In this document: piece by piece, positions 24,001 through 35,478 of the stretch
Layout of the letters: each line of letters starts with the position of its first letter
Numbering within the stretch: the first letter of the stretch is position 1
Source of the DNA: Physcomitrium patens
Lineage: Eukaryota; Streptophyta; Bryopsida; Funariales; Funariaceae
Length of the DNA stretch: 64,000 nt
Assembly: GCF_000002425.4 (NCBI RefSeq)
Contig: NC_037267.1
Coordinates: 8,197,396 to 8,261,395 of the forward strand
Direction of reading: 5' to 3'
Translations under genes and position numbers: made by a program
Notes under the pieces: model-generated
Seen by the model: the letters and a program-made list of their open reading frames with translations, nothing else
The model's database searches: none
What the model was told of the DNA's origin: nothing

Positions 24001-24485
24001 GGGCGCAGTTAAAAGAGGCTCAAGAATAACAAAAGGTCAATGCGGATGTCTATCAAAAGAAACAACCACCATTCCTCTTGGGTGATAAGGTATGGCTACT
24101 TCGTCACAATATCAAGACCACTCATCCTTGTGACATGTTGGACTATCGAACGTTGGGACCATTTTCTATTTTTATACAAATCAATCCAATTGCTTATCGT
24201 TTACATCTACCGGAGTCAATGAAAATCCATCCAATATTCTACATGTCTCTTCTTAAACCATACAAGATAGTGGACATACCAAGAAGACAACAAGCTCCAC
24301 CTCCTCCTATAGAAGTGGACAATAATGAAGAGTTTGAAGTAGAAGAAGTCTTAGATTCAAGGCGGCACCAAAATAAATTAGAATATCTTGTCCATTGGCA
24401 TGGATATGGTATTAATGAACGCACATGGGAGCTAATAAAAAATCTTACAAATGCAGCAAAGGTGGTGGAGGCTTTTCATCGATGA
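21010..24485 (+). pseudogene. pol (protease, RT, RNase H, integrase, chromodomain) of chromovirus 1
   Basis: One reading frame, -1 relative to gag, spans about 3.5 kb with premature stops. Protease (about 21,120-21,400) has LLDLGAS where the family has D-[ST]-G. Reverse transcriptase (21,640-22,400) has [15 protein letters not shown] and the catalytic YLDD (near 22,160). RNase H (22,590-22,960) has MEIDASDFALGAIL, and its TNHKNLEYF shows N where D is usual. Integrase (23,240-24,030) has the H-H-C-C zinc region (CDVCSRSK), SMDFI, ISDS and the glutamate after DG*TER. The chromodomain (24,330-24,482) has YLVHWHGYGINERTWE. Most breaks are CGA to TGA or CAA to TAA; the stop at 22,695 is TGA against TCA in copy 2. 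Confidence 0.92.
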
Positions 24486-24720
24486 CATCCATTAAAATCA
24501 AGATGAAAACCTTCTTTATAAAAGAAACAACATCTAGGCAAGATAACATTCTACTTTCAATCCTTGTTCGTAGCTTCTTTGTAGTTGTGACATTCAAGAC
24601 ATAGAGAACCAACAACTAGTGGATTCGACTCAAGAGCCTTCATTTGTTGACCTGTCGGACGAGACATTACGATTGTGACAACCTTCAAGATGATGCAATT
24701 GAGATAAAGATCTTTAAGAA

Positions 24721-25029
24721 CGACATGTTCTTCCTCGAATAGATGGCGAGATACAATGCGTTTGGTATCACGATTCAGGAAGGAATTCCCGATATTTGGT
24801 GATTTTTCTAGGGATAGGAACAACTCCTGATGATGTTCCAAATGTTCTATTTGAAGGAATTTATAAAGGCCTCAACAATGATCAAATAATTCGGTGGTCT
24901 TCCCGCCCTAGTATGGGATACTACCGATGGTTGAGAGGTCCTATCAATCATCTTCAAAGAGAACAAAGATATGAGTATGTGGTGAATATAATTCATCGCA
25001 TCATAGATTTCCTCAACATATCATGACCG
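24721..25029 (+). pseudogene. Extra conserved frame between chromodomain and 3' LTR, chromovirus 1
   Basis: The frame is open for about 100 codons, is in +1 register to pol and ends at a TGA after IIDFLNIS. Recognisable pieces are GEIQCVWYHDSG, PNVLFEGIYKGLNN and WLRGPINHLQREQ. Chromovirus 2 (40,225-40,525) keeps the same amino-acid run, with stops only where CAA or CGA would fit, so the frame was probably once coding. I do not recognise a domain. It could be a C-terminal extension of pol, a separate accessory gene or a captured host fragment. An upstream TAA (24,715) is present in both copies. Confidence 0.5.
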
Positions 25030-25050
25030 CTCCTCATGGAACTCGTCCCT

Positions 25051-25062
25051 AGAAGGGGGGGT
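25051..25062 (+). other. Polypurine tract of chromovirus 1
   Basis: AGAAGGGGGGGT lies directly before the 3' LTR, where the primer for plus-strand DNA synthesis is expected. Chromovirus 2 has GAAGGGAAGG at 40,551-40,560. Confidence 0.8.
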
Positions 25063-25064
25063 AA

Positions 25065-25625
25065 TGTCATGGACATACACATGTAAGTTAGTAATTACAT
25101 ATACAAATAGGTAGAAGTAAGTAAAAGTAGATAAAAGTAAGTTAATTCTATAGTATTTAATATGAAAGCTTTTTAGAAGCTTCATAGACGCTGCTTTGAC
25201 TTCATAGGTGTCTTTAATTGACTTTTTGGATTAGAAACATGGTCAACAAGTTGGCCATGTGCCACACATATTGTTAGCTTCAAGATCAAGCTAACTATGT
25301 GGCCCACACGTAGAAAAACTTGCCTTGTAAGTCAAGGCATGTATCCTACAAAGTCAACACATATTGGAGGTCCTATAGAACGTCGCCACATAGCCCCTAG
25401 TTAGATAGTATATATAGAGACAAGAGTGAAGCTTTCTTCACTCTTGTCAACTCCTTTCTTGCTTCTAGTCTAGTTTCAAGGGTCTCTAGTTTTCTTGTCT
25501 TTTGGCAATAGCCATTCTAATTTCTCTTTCAATATACATACTTATTTATTTATATTTTGTTACCTTTCTTTGAGTGAAGGCTCACTTGTCTGGATTGTTT
25601 TTTCATCGAGTTCTTGTCCTTGATA
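25065..25625 (+). repeat. 3' LTR of chromovirus 1
   Basis: 561 bp, same start and length as the 5' copy, ending TTGATA. The 13-bp hairpin stem is intact here and only its loop differs (CTTT for CCTT). It is followed by GGCAT. Confidence 0.95.
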
Positions 25626-26018
25626 GGCATTTGTTTTAGTAAATAAAGGTCTAATTTTAATCCTATCATACAAAAAATTGATCCTTGGATTTCAATTTAA
25701 TCTATTTTAGGAATTTTTTAGCTCAATTCTATCTTCAACTTAATCCAAGTATCAACCATACTAATTATTTATCTCTTCTATTCTATTTTTATTAATTTAT
25801 GGCCTTTTTAAGGCAATAAAAAAGTTTCTATAGCTTAAAAGGTTAAAATATTAACCAACCTTTAATCTAATAGCTATTAAAATAAGAAAATAAACTAAGA
25901 GACTTTTATAAAAAGCCATGTTTAAATATCTTGAATTATTATTGAATAAAGATAATTAAATATTAATTAAAATTTTATTTTTAATTAGATTTTTATTATA
26001 CAATCGTGTTACAACATA
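25626..26018 (+). repeat. Right half of the LTR-like repeat split by chromovirus 1
   Basis: Continues the match to 11,110-11,490 and ends with GTTACAACATAACA. See 18,860-19,231 for the left half. Confidence 0.65.
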
Positions 26019-26652
26019 ACAATGCACTTGGAGCATCATATTAGATTTGTTGCTTCTTTTCTTTTTAATTCATTCTAATTTTTGATTTTATATTTTATTT
26101 TTGAGCTTTCTAGCTACTGCCATTAGCAAGATGTATCATGTATCTTTTTTCTAAGCATCATGCCTCTTAATATGAATTATAAAGACACTTATTGATCTAT
26201 TGATAGAAAATAATTCCAAATTTGAATATGCTGATGTAAAAAAATAAGAATAATATAAATAAATTCTACAGTATTTATAAGATATGGATGTTGGATTTGA
26301 TATACAAGATCATATATACATATAAGCAAATATTTGGTTAAAGTCATAAGATTCTAGATGTTAATCTTGTCCTACTTCATAACATAGATTGAATTGTACT
26401 TGAAGTGTGGTTTGAATTTAAGAATTTTATTATTAGGTAAGTATTCTTATAATTTAGGTTAATTAATTAGGACTATATATTATTGAAGAAATCTTCATTA
26501 TTAGAAGACCATCAATTGCATAATCAAAGGAATTCAAATCATAGTTTTATATTGCAATAAAACAAAAACCAAACATGATAGATTATTTATTATAGATATG
26601 ATTTATTTTCTTTTATATTATTTTTGATGGACCAATTTCAAATTAAAAACTT

Positions 26653-26656
<4 letters not shown>

Positions 26657-26692
<36 letters not shown>
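26657..26692. repeat. AT dinucleotide microsatellite
   Basis: About 18 uninterrupted AT units. Confidence 0.9.
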
Positions 26693-26696
<4 letters not shown>

Positions 26697-27105
26697 TTGG
26701 AACTTCTTAATTAAATAATAAAAATATATAATATAGATATAAGATAAGTAATTAATTTTGATATTTGTAAATAAACTTTGTAAATCCTTGAAATAAATAA
26801 ATATAATATTCTCATACAAATTTTTTATATATTTTAATTCTATTATTATTATTATTATTTTTACTTAGAATCATAATCATAAAATTAGAAATATAAATAT
26901 TATATAAAAAATAACATCAAAAATTTCTATATTATTAACTAATATTTTTTTAATAATAAATAATAAAAATTTATATTGATATAAATTAAAATATGATCTT
27001 CTAATATATGATATATGATATCTATATATATTTATTTAAGAATAAATTATTTATAATATTATTTTTGAGATTCTATTATATATTTACTTTTTTTTTACAA
27101 AATTC

Positions 27106-27173
27106 ATTAATATTCTAAATGAATGCAGTAAAGAGTTGTTGAACTCTTTATTGCATTTATTTAGAATATTAAT
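27106..27173. repeat. 68-bp near-perfect palindrome (32-bp arms, 4-base loop)
   Basis: The left arm is 27,106-27,137, the loop GTTG is 27,138-27,141 and the right arm is 27,142-27,173. Thirty of 32 positions pair as Watson-Crick and the other two are G-T, as expected if two cytosines in the right arm became T. The outer word is ATTAATATTCTAAAT. It could be a fold-back element, a small MITE-like remnant or a hairpin RNA source. No clear target duplication was found. Confidence 0.85.
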
Positions 27174-28779
27174 AGAGATATTTTACATATTTTTTGTATT
27201 TAACAATATCATATTTAGTGCTTTAGAGTTGGTGGATTATTTTTTCTTAAATGATAGTAATTGTGTTAATATTTTTTAGAAATTGTGATTGAATTTAAAG
27301 ACATAATATGGTATTATGACTATTAGATATAAGAAAAAAAAAGAAGGATAATATCATAGAAGAGCTTAATTGAAAATGTTGTAGAAAATTACTTCAAAAA
27401 TATGAATAATAGTCAAAGAGGTTGTAAAGGTAAATTTCATCCTTCAACCCAAATTATAAGATGGCCTCAATTAAGAATTTTTTGTAATTAGTGGTGTCAA
27501 TTGGAAGTAATGAGAATAAGAACAAAAGAAGCATAATACAAAACATGTGAAATAAGTACAATCAAGTAATTGTATATTATAAAACTAGTTGTAATTTCTT
27601 TATTAGATTTTTACCTAGTAAAAAATAAAATTAAAAAATAAAAAATATATTTTTACATAGATAATCTTTTTATCTTTTAAATGACATAAAAAAACATGTA
27701 AATCCAAGGTATTATGAGTAAGTTATGGTAGATTAAAGATAGAAGGTAAATATTAAAAAAGTTAAGTAAATATTTTTTACCTTAAAAATAACTTGCTTAA
27801 GAGATCAAAAGTTCAAGCTTCATCAAGGCTCACAAGTAATGTATATGGATTTCCAAGAGAGGCCACGAGGCCTTAGTCTTATCCTCCTAACTACCTTCAA
27901 GGTGCTACAATCTACATGAGACTTATGCACTTTCCTTCTTACAACGACTACACTAGCTGCTGGTCCTCATATTTTCTACTAGTAAAACCAAAAATTTTGC
28001 ATTTTTGACTTCACCATGTTGTTTAAAAACACCCAATTAGCCTAAGATCCTTACGTGGAATTTAGATCTTGATCCATTTCTTCATAATGACTCCCTAGGT
28101 AGTAAGATTCATTTTTACCAAAGTCTTAAAAATTGTTCTAAAAATTCCTAAAAAATTCTAAATAAATTCTAAATAAAATTTTAAAATTCTTATAATAATT
28201 CTATAATATTAATATCAATTTAAAGCTATATTTTCTTACCTTGGTGATTTTTTATAGTAATAAAATCAATTTAAATCAACTATAAATCCTATTTCTTAAA
28301 TAACTAATTAAAAAGACATGAGGTTCTTTTTCATGCTTCTTTTAACTACTAACTAATATTTATAATTTTTTATAAGTAATATATATAGTTAAGAGGCCAA
28401 TTTAAATATTAATCTTAATAAATAATATATAATATTTAATAATAAATAAAAATACTAAATCAACTAAAATAATTACCTCCAAAACTTATTAAGACTCCAT
28501 TTTTATAATTGACATCCTAATTTTCTATTTTTCTAAGAATTTCTATACTACTCACCATATATTTTAAGTACTCTAAATGCATCTTTTTTTCCTAAAACAA
28601 CTAGTGAGTCAATTTCATGACTTACAAAGATATCAAAATTAATAGATGTTAATGTTATTTCTTTGCAAAATGAACTTTTATTTATTTTTTATGATCGTAA
28701 ATAAAGCTAAAATAAATAAATAAATTAATTGATTATTAAATTTATTTTTTTAAAATTAATTTTACCTTAATAAAAAAAA

Positions 28780-29480
28780 GAGATCAATTGTGACTTAGGA
28801 TATAAATTAGACCCAAGATACAAAACCGTACACTTATGGTAATTTTGGAGTTCTTTGGTTGATTGAAGAATGGAATTTAAGAAAAAACTAGAGAAAGATT
28901 TTTTGGTTGTTGATTTTGAGCAATTTGAATTTGTAATAACTTTATAAAGGCTTTACAAAGTGAAGATTGTTTTGAAATGACATTGAATTGTGAGAAATAT
29001 AAAGATTTTATACTTTAGAAAATTATAAGAGATTGATAAATAAACTAAAAATATAATTCTATGATTAGATAATTTTTATTATTTTGAATGTATATTGTAA
29101 ATTTTAGTTTGACCAAAAAAATTATATAAAGATTATTGAATCTTTAAATATTGGGATCTAAGAAATTAGAGTTAGAGGATCAATGAAAGTTTTTAAGATA
29201 TGCAACAATTTTCTTATTGGATTGAAACAAAATTTCAGTACATTAGTAGAAGACTTGATTTTTAACAATTTTCCAAAGTTTGAGAGCTATTGAACTATGA
29301 ATATAAAAAATACTGGTAATAAAAGATTAGCATCAAGGTTGGAGAAGGACAACAATTGACATCCAAGGAAATAATAAAATTTATTATTTAGTTGGTAGGT
29401 TTGATCTTTTTCAAATTTTTAGCTTATTTTTAACTAAATAATTAATAGGTATGCAAATTTTGAGTAAAATTCTATGATTA
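28780..29480 (-). repeat. LTR-like repeat, family B, minus copy
   Basis: The minus-strand reading of 28,840-28,780 carries the TACGGTTTTGTATCTTGGGTC segment equivalent to GTTTTGTGCCTTGGGGTC in the + copies. Farther on it has the TTGATTTCTAA-type and rain of A/T words of the same family, then an AATCCTAAAT-type tract to about 29,690. Ends are not resolved. Confidence 0.45.
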
Positions 29481-29695
29481 AATTATTACTTATTGAGATT
29501 TATTTTTGCTATAGGATTGATTAAAGATTTGATTTAAGATTTAAAATTTAATTGAATTTTAATTAGGATTTTATTAGGATTTGATTAAAATTTGATTAAG
29601 GTGAATTTAAAATTTTCTTAGAATTTATTTAGGATTTCATTAGAATTTATTTAAAATTTATTTAAAATTTATTTAAAATTTCTATTTTTGATATT

Positions 29696-29700
<5 letters not shown>

Positions 29701-29764
<64 letters not shown>
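29701..29764. repeat. TA dinucleotide microsatellite, about 64 bp
   Basis: The longest dinucleotide array in the window, uninterrupted. Confidence 0.9.
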
Positions 29765-29767
<3 letters not shown>

Positions 29768-30448
29768 CTTTATAATTTTTTATATTTTTTTATAGTTTTT
29801 TAAAGACTTCTTTTGGATTTAGTTAAAGTTTTATTATGGGTGTAAAACTTTAATTAGGATTTATTTAGAATTCGATTAAAATTATCTTCTATAAGATAGA
29901 TTTATAATACTTAGATCAAAATCCATCTATCTTAGATTGATAGAATTATCTATTGTAAGACAAATAAAGTAAGAAAAAGAAAAAAAAATAGAAGGAGGCT
30001 ATAATTAATTATTGTCTATTGACTAATAAAATTATTTATTTTATGATAATATCAAAAAGAAGAAAAAAACAAAAGAAACTATTATTAATTATTATCTATT
30101 GATTGTTGGAATTATTTGATGTAAGATAATATAAGGAGGAAGAGGGAAGGGATAGAAGGGAGATTATTACTAATTATTATCTATTGATAGTCAACTCCAT
30201 GAAGCAATTGAAGTTTTAGATTAAATATAAGACTTAACTAAAATAGAAGACTTCGATTTTTTATTCAAATATTTTAGTTACAACATATAAGAAGGAAAGA
30301 AGGTGTGGTATATGAATGCCTCATCTTCCTACTACAATCTTATATAATAACATCCATGTTTTTATTTTTTACCATATAGTTGTATTACCAAATAATAATG
30401 TTAGGTAGTAATAGCCTAGCTAAATAAGACACTTAGTCTTAGTATGTG

Positions 30449-30492
<44 letters not shown>

Positions 30493-32389
30493 CGAACTCA
30501 GTTGAATTTATTATTAGTTTGGAGCATTTTGTCTATTTTTTTTTATACTAGAGATTTTTAGTCTTGAACATTAATAGATTATGCCATAGGATTGAATAGA
30601 AATCTTTCAATTATAGTGTGGAAGCTTGTATGTCAATAGAAAAGTAGCTTAGGAGCTCTAATATGTGTTGTACAATAGGATGTAAGCGAATTGGCAATGT
30701 AATAAATATTTTTACCTTGTCATATCTTTTAAAGTTTTGTATATGACTAAAGAGTTGTTTGGAACTTTGAAGTAGATAGAAGTAGATTATGGAGAAGAAG
30801 TGAAGGCAAAAAAAATTATCTACTCAGGTATTCAAAAGGACACTCAACATAGCTAGTAGTTTTGATCCTTGGATAATAAAGTATAAATAAATGAAGAATA
30901 GAAAGTAAAAATGGTTTTGTGTTGTTCCAATCAAATGATAGCTCTAAGTAATATATATATCTATTTTTTTGAGACTTAGAATTTTGACGATAGTCAATTA
31001 AGAGAATCAAGATGTTGGAAGAATGAAAAAAGTCAAATAGGAAAATTTTCTTTGGAAGTAATAGCAAGATAGTATCTCCTATCAATATATCTAGCTTCTT
31101 ACTACCATGAAGAAGAAATAGTGAAGGAAATGTGAAGTCCCACAGTTTAATATAACTAACATTTTTTGAACCAAAGACCTTCTAATGAACTTCAATTAAA
31201 GAAGTTCATAGCCTAACTGTGTATTGTAATTTTTAGTTACAGTTTTACCTTTTTAGTTTGATTACCTAGTCCATGTGGATTGAATCTCAACTATTACAAT
31301 TAATTGGTCTTACTTACTATTAAGGTGCATCATTACAATGACATTATTAATTGCTTACATTGTAAATGACTATTAAAAAGGGTTGATGAAGCTCATCCTA
31401 CTTATTTGTCTCTTTATTATATATTATTTTTGACATAGAATCTTTGAATGATATCGTATTCTAAAGATGTAAAATATAATGATAAATATTCCTAATGAAA
31501 AAGAAGGTACTAAATGAGAAGATTTGAGATATAACATTCTTATAAAAATAGATTATTTTGCAATAGTGACTTTTTTTAAGGCTTACAGAGTATTTCACAA
31601 TTTTGTATGGAAGAAAGCTATTGCAAGAATTTATGGTTGAAAAATGGGCAATAATTAAGCAATCATATTTGTAATATTTACATTAAAATTAAAGAAATCT
31701 ATAAGTTAATTTGTACTAAAGAATGGCAGATACTATTGGAATTCATTAAAGTATTGAGTTTAAAGAAAGAAAATATAAATTAAATAATTTAGGATGCAAG
31801 ATCTTACTTCTATCATCACATAATAATACCACTACTAAATAACAATAGATATATAAATGAATAATATTTTATAAACTTTGTAGCTGTGGTGAACATCTCT
31901 TTTATTACTTAAAAAATAAAAAAAATATCAATTTTAACAATTCTAATGTTAATGACATTCTACCACCTACACATAAGATATAAATCATATATAAAGTATG
32001 TTCTAAGTCTTTGAGTATATATCAAAGCAAATTATGATACATCATTTGCTTCTACTATTTCAACATCTAGTGGTCTCCAAAGGCATTGAGTCCATCTACC
32101 TTTAGTTGATACATATATAAATTTTTCATCCTTATTTTTTTTTTTTTATGAATTTCTATTGTATTATAATTATTTATAATATATAAAAATTAACTAAAAT
32201 ATATAATATATTTATAAATACTGATGTGTATAAGAGCGATTAGTAGATTAATTTAAAGAGAATTGATGTAAGAAAATTTATTTTGATGTTTACCTATGTT
32301 GATTATAGTGAGTAAATTATATAGGATTTAGATATTTAGTATAAAATTTAAGAAAAAAATTGGGACTCAAAGATGAAGATTTAAACTTC
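29765..32389. other. AT-rich repeat-derived DNA without a supported gene
   Basis: Near 30,340-30,396 the words ACATCCATGTTTTTATTTTTTACC and TAGTTGTATTACC match the end of family B, so an LTR edge of that family may lie here. A 42-base poly-T run follows at 30,451-30,492. Frames are short, AT-driven and without motifs; the longest, minus 31,085-30,816, is low in complexity. Confidence 0.6.
30451..30492. repeat. Poly-T tract, 42 bases
   Basis: The longest homopolymer in the window. Slippage or a retroposon tail are both possible. Confidence 0.9.
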
Positions 32390-33110
32390 TAAAAAACTTA
32401 TTTAGATGGATGAAAGTATGGTATGGATAGATGAAGATAAAAGATAAAGATCTTCATTCCTATTGATCAAAGGCCATACCTAATAGGCATTTAGCAGGCT
32501 ATCTACAACCATGATAGAGATTTCAATAACTTCAGAAGAAGCATTTGAGAATAAAAAATAAGGATTGTAAGATTTAGAATTTAGACTATAATTTGTGTAC
32601 ATATGTTAGAAGATTTGGAATTAAGATAATGAAGTTATAGCCATTTGAAGTTAAGATTTTTTTTTAAGACATATTGGTGCTCTTTTGAGGATATAAGGAG
32701 TTTTACAATAGATTTTGGAGTTTGAAAGATGTAATTATAAAGATAATTTTAAGATATATATCTTTTGCAGAAGAATTTTTCCATTTGGAGTTTGTATAAA
32801 AGAGTTATAGAGTATTGAAGACAGCACATGTAATTCAAATGCAATAAATAAGTCTTTTTGTTGATAATAATGGTTGGAGCCATATCTTGAGTTTTTTGAC
32901 AAATTTATGCCTCAAAATTTTCAAAAGTATGTATTATTATATCAAAAAGCTATATAGTAAAAATATTTTATGGTATTTTAATATTTAATTTGTGAGATAT
33001 AAAAAAAATTGTACACAAGTATATATAAGCAAGGATTTGAAGCTATTCTTAGGATTTTGGAAATATTTCAAGATAGCCAAAAGTTTAGTAATATTTTAAG
33101 ATAAATTCTC
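32390..33110 (+). repeat. Third copy of the 7,480-8,760 repeat
   Basis: It is in the same orientation as 7,480-8,760. ATTCCTATTGATCAAAGGCC matches ATTCCTATTGGCCAAAAATC, and both are followed by a GCCTAATAGGC / GCCCAATGGGC type word. It is more diverged than the other pair. AATCCTAAAT-type words in reverse orientation follow at about 33,230-33,450. Confidence 0.5.
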
Positions 33111-33689
33111 TCTATATCAATGTTTTTTAGGTTTTAATATATTTTTATAGATAATTATTTATAATTTAAATTGCTTCAATGTGTCATTCTAATAATCTTT
33201 TGTTAAACACTCAATAAAATCAAATAAATAAATTTGATTTAGGATTAAGATTGAGTTACGATTTAGAATTTAGTTAGGATTGATTAGGATTTAGAATTAG
33301 AGTAGGATTTAAAATTTTATTTAAGATTTATAATTTAGGATTTGCTTAGGATTTAGGATTTTTTTAGGATTTAAGATTTAGTCTAGAATTTGATTGAAGT
33401 CGATTAAGATTTCAATTAAGTTTAAATTAGGACTTACTTGAGATTTATTTAAAATATATTTGTGATTATTTTAATATTTCTTTAGAATTTCTTAAGGACT
33501 CTTTTAAGATTTATTGTGAATTTCTTTTGAACTTCTTTAAGATTTCTTATTACTTCTTTTGAATTTGATTAAAGCTTACTTAATATTATTAAGGTTTAAT
33601 TAGAGTTATTTAATATTCTGTTAGAATTAAGATTTTATTGTTGCAATTTCCATTCTATCTTCATGCTAGTCTATTAGTACCAATATCTC

Positions 33690-34503
33690 CTTCTCACATC
33701 ATTTAATTATTCTCAAATTCTACATATATATAAAAAATTAAGTTTATTATCTTCACACATAAATTTTATTCTAATCCAAACAGTAAATTGTTAAAGATCT
33801 TAGAAACCTTAATAGCCTCTTAAAGTCCAATTTCTAAGACCTCAACCTACTTGAAATTCAATAACCTTCAATTCAACCTCAAGCTCAAACTTATAGCATA
33901 CATTCCAAACAATTATTCTCATAAATCTTCAAAATTTGAACTATAGATCTACTACCAAATTCACGAAATTTTCCAAAACATAATACTCATTTCATTTCAC
34001 AAATTTTCAAATCATCAAAAACAATCGTGACTTTACAAAGCTCTTATAAAGTCATTACCTACTCAAATCAATCAAAATCAATGCTCAAAGAAACCTTATC
34101 AAAGTTTCTATGAAATTCCATTCTTTGATCTACAAAAAAACCCTGAAGTTACTGTAAGTACATAGTTTTGTGCCTTGGGGTTTGATTTTGACTAAGGTTG
34201 ATAAGTGGTCCTCTCTAGGTAACAATTTTTAGCTTCTTGAGGTAACTTTTACTAAAATATACTCTTATACATGCCTATATCATTTTATTTTTCAATATAC
34301 TTTTTATTACCTTATTTATGGCCCTACAAAGTAAATAGAAGCCCGTTTTATAAAAAGGCAGCAATAGTATCTTTTAATTTTACTATCTTTTCGAATATTA
34401 CTTATTATCTAAGATATTTGATATCATATTTTAAAATAAGATCTTCTATAATACAATGATTTCCTCTCTCTTTCATTCATTAGTCATGTTACATTACAAC
34501 AAT
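33690..34503 (+). repeat. LTR-like repeat, family B, + copy
   Basis: Matches 4,850-5,870. Landmarks are GTACATAGTTTTGTGCCTTG near 34,160 and an end near TTACATTACAACA at 34,500. No flanking duplication was identified. Confidence 0.5.
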
Positions 34504-34745
34504 GTTCAATCCTTCTTGAAAAAGCCAGCGATCAACAATCCTCTATAATCATCTTACAAAACATTAGAGCATGATTTCTAAATTTTTTTTATGAATATAC
34601 TCTTAATTACATTTTTTATTGTATTAGATATAATCGACTTAATCATTAGATTACTATCACTGCTTATTATATAAATAAGTATAAGTATGAAAATTCTCAA
34701 AGTATGTATGTTACTAGTATCAAGATGAACATGAAACACTATAAT

Positions 34746-35304
34746 TGTCATAGACATATGCATATAAGCCAGTAATTACATGTATAAATAGGTAGAAGTA
34801 AGTAAAAAATAAGTAAAAGTAAGTTAATTCTATAATATTTGCTATGCAAGCTTTTTAGAAGCTTTATAGATACTTCTTTGACTTTATAGGTGTCTTTAAT
34901 TGACTTTTTGGATTAGAAACGTCGTCAACAAGTTGGCCATGTGCCACACATGTTGTTAGCTTGGAGACCAAGCTAACTACTTGGCCCACACGTAGAAAAA
35001 CTTGCTTTATAAGTCAAGGCATGTATACTATAAAGTCAACACATATTAAAGGTCCTATAGAACATCACCATGTAGCCCCTAGTTAGATAGTATATATAGA
35101 GACAAGAATGAAGCCTTCTTCACTCTTATCAATTCCTTTCTTGCTTCTAGTCTAATTTCAAGGGTCTCTAATTTTCTTGTCTTTTGGCAATAGCCATTCT
35201 AGTTTCTTTTTTAATATACATATTGAATTATTTCTATTTTGTCATCTTTTTTTGAGAAAAGTCTCACTTGTTTATTTATTTTTATCGAGTTCTTATCTTT
35301 GACA
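34746..35304 (+). repeat. 5' LTR of chromovirus 2
   Basis: 559 bp, beginning TGTCATAGAC and ending TTGACA. The TATA box is at about 35,090-35,098. The upper hairpin reads GTTAGCTTGG / CCAAGCTAAC here against GTTAGCTTGA / TCAAGCTAAC in chromovirus 1, so both sides of one base pair differ together. The lower 13-bp hairpin carries two changes. Confidence 0.93.
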
Positions 35305-35478
35305 CATTGATAAGAGTACACTCACAATATCAGAGCTTTATCTAATCTTGATTAAGCATGGATTATTCTTTTCTCTTGATAAAACATAAGCATATTAGAA
35401 GTTGCAGATTATGCTCTTCTAAATTGATATTGTCCCAAGTATTTTTTTTTTGTTCTCAAGTCTTCTCTTCTATTTATC

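Larger units (their letters stand above)
19232..25625 (+). mobile_element. Chromovirus 1: Ty3/gypsy LTR retrotransposon with chromodomain, decayed
   Basis: The element is 6,394 bp long with two 561-bp LTRs. They begin TGTCATGGAC and end TTGACA (5' copy) or TTGATA (3' copy). Target-site duplications are GGCAG on the left and GGCAT on the right. Order inside: LTR, primer-site-like word, gag, protease, reverse transcriptase, RNase H, integrase, chromodomain, an extra conserved frame, polypurine tract, LTR. About 23 differences separate the two LTRs by hand count, about 20 of them transitions. No frame is intact, so the copy cannot move by itself. It lies inside an older LTR-like repeat. Confidence 0.95.
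26019..28779. other. AT-rich DNA without a supported gene
   Basis: No frame has a recognisable domain. An AT microsatellite lies at 26,657-26,692 and a 68-bp palindrome at 27,106-27,173; both are listed separately. Confidence 0.7.

Noticed and set aside
24557..24841. Minus open frame near the 3' end of chromovirus 1, also open in copy 2
   Set aside because: It overlaps the conserved + strand frame. C-to-T decay creates stops mainly on the sense strand, so an open antisense frame in both copies is expected by chance.
30816..31085. Minus frame of 89 codons, Leu/Ile/Phe-rich, membrane-like
   Set aside because: Composition follows from AT-rich DNA, with no start context or relatives in the window.
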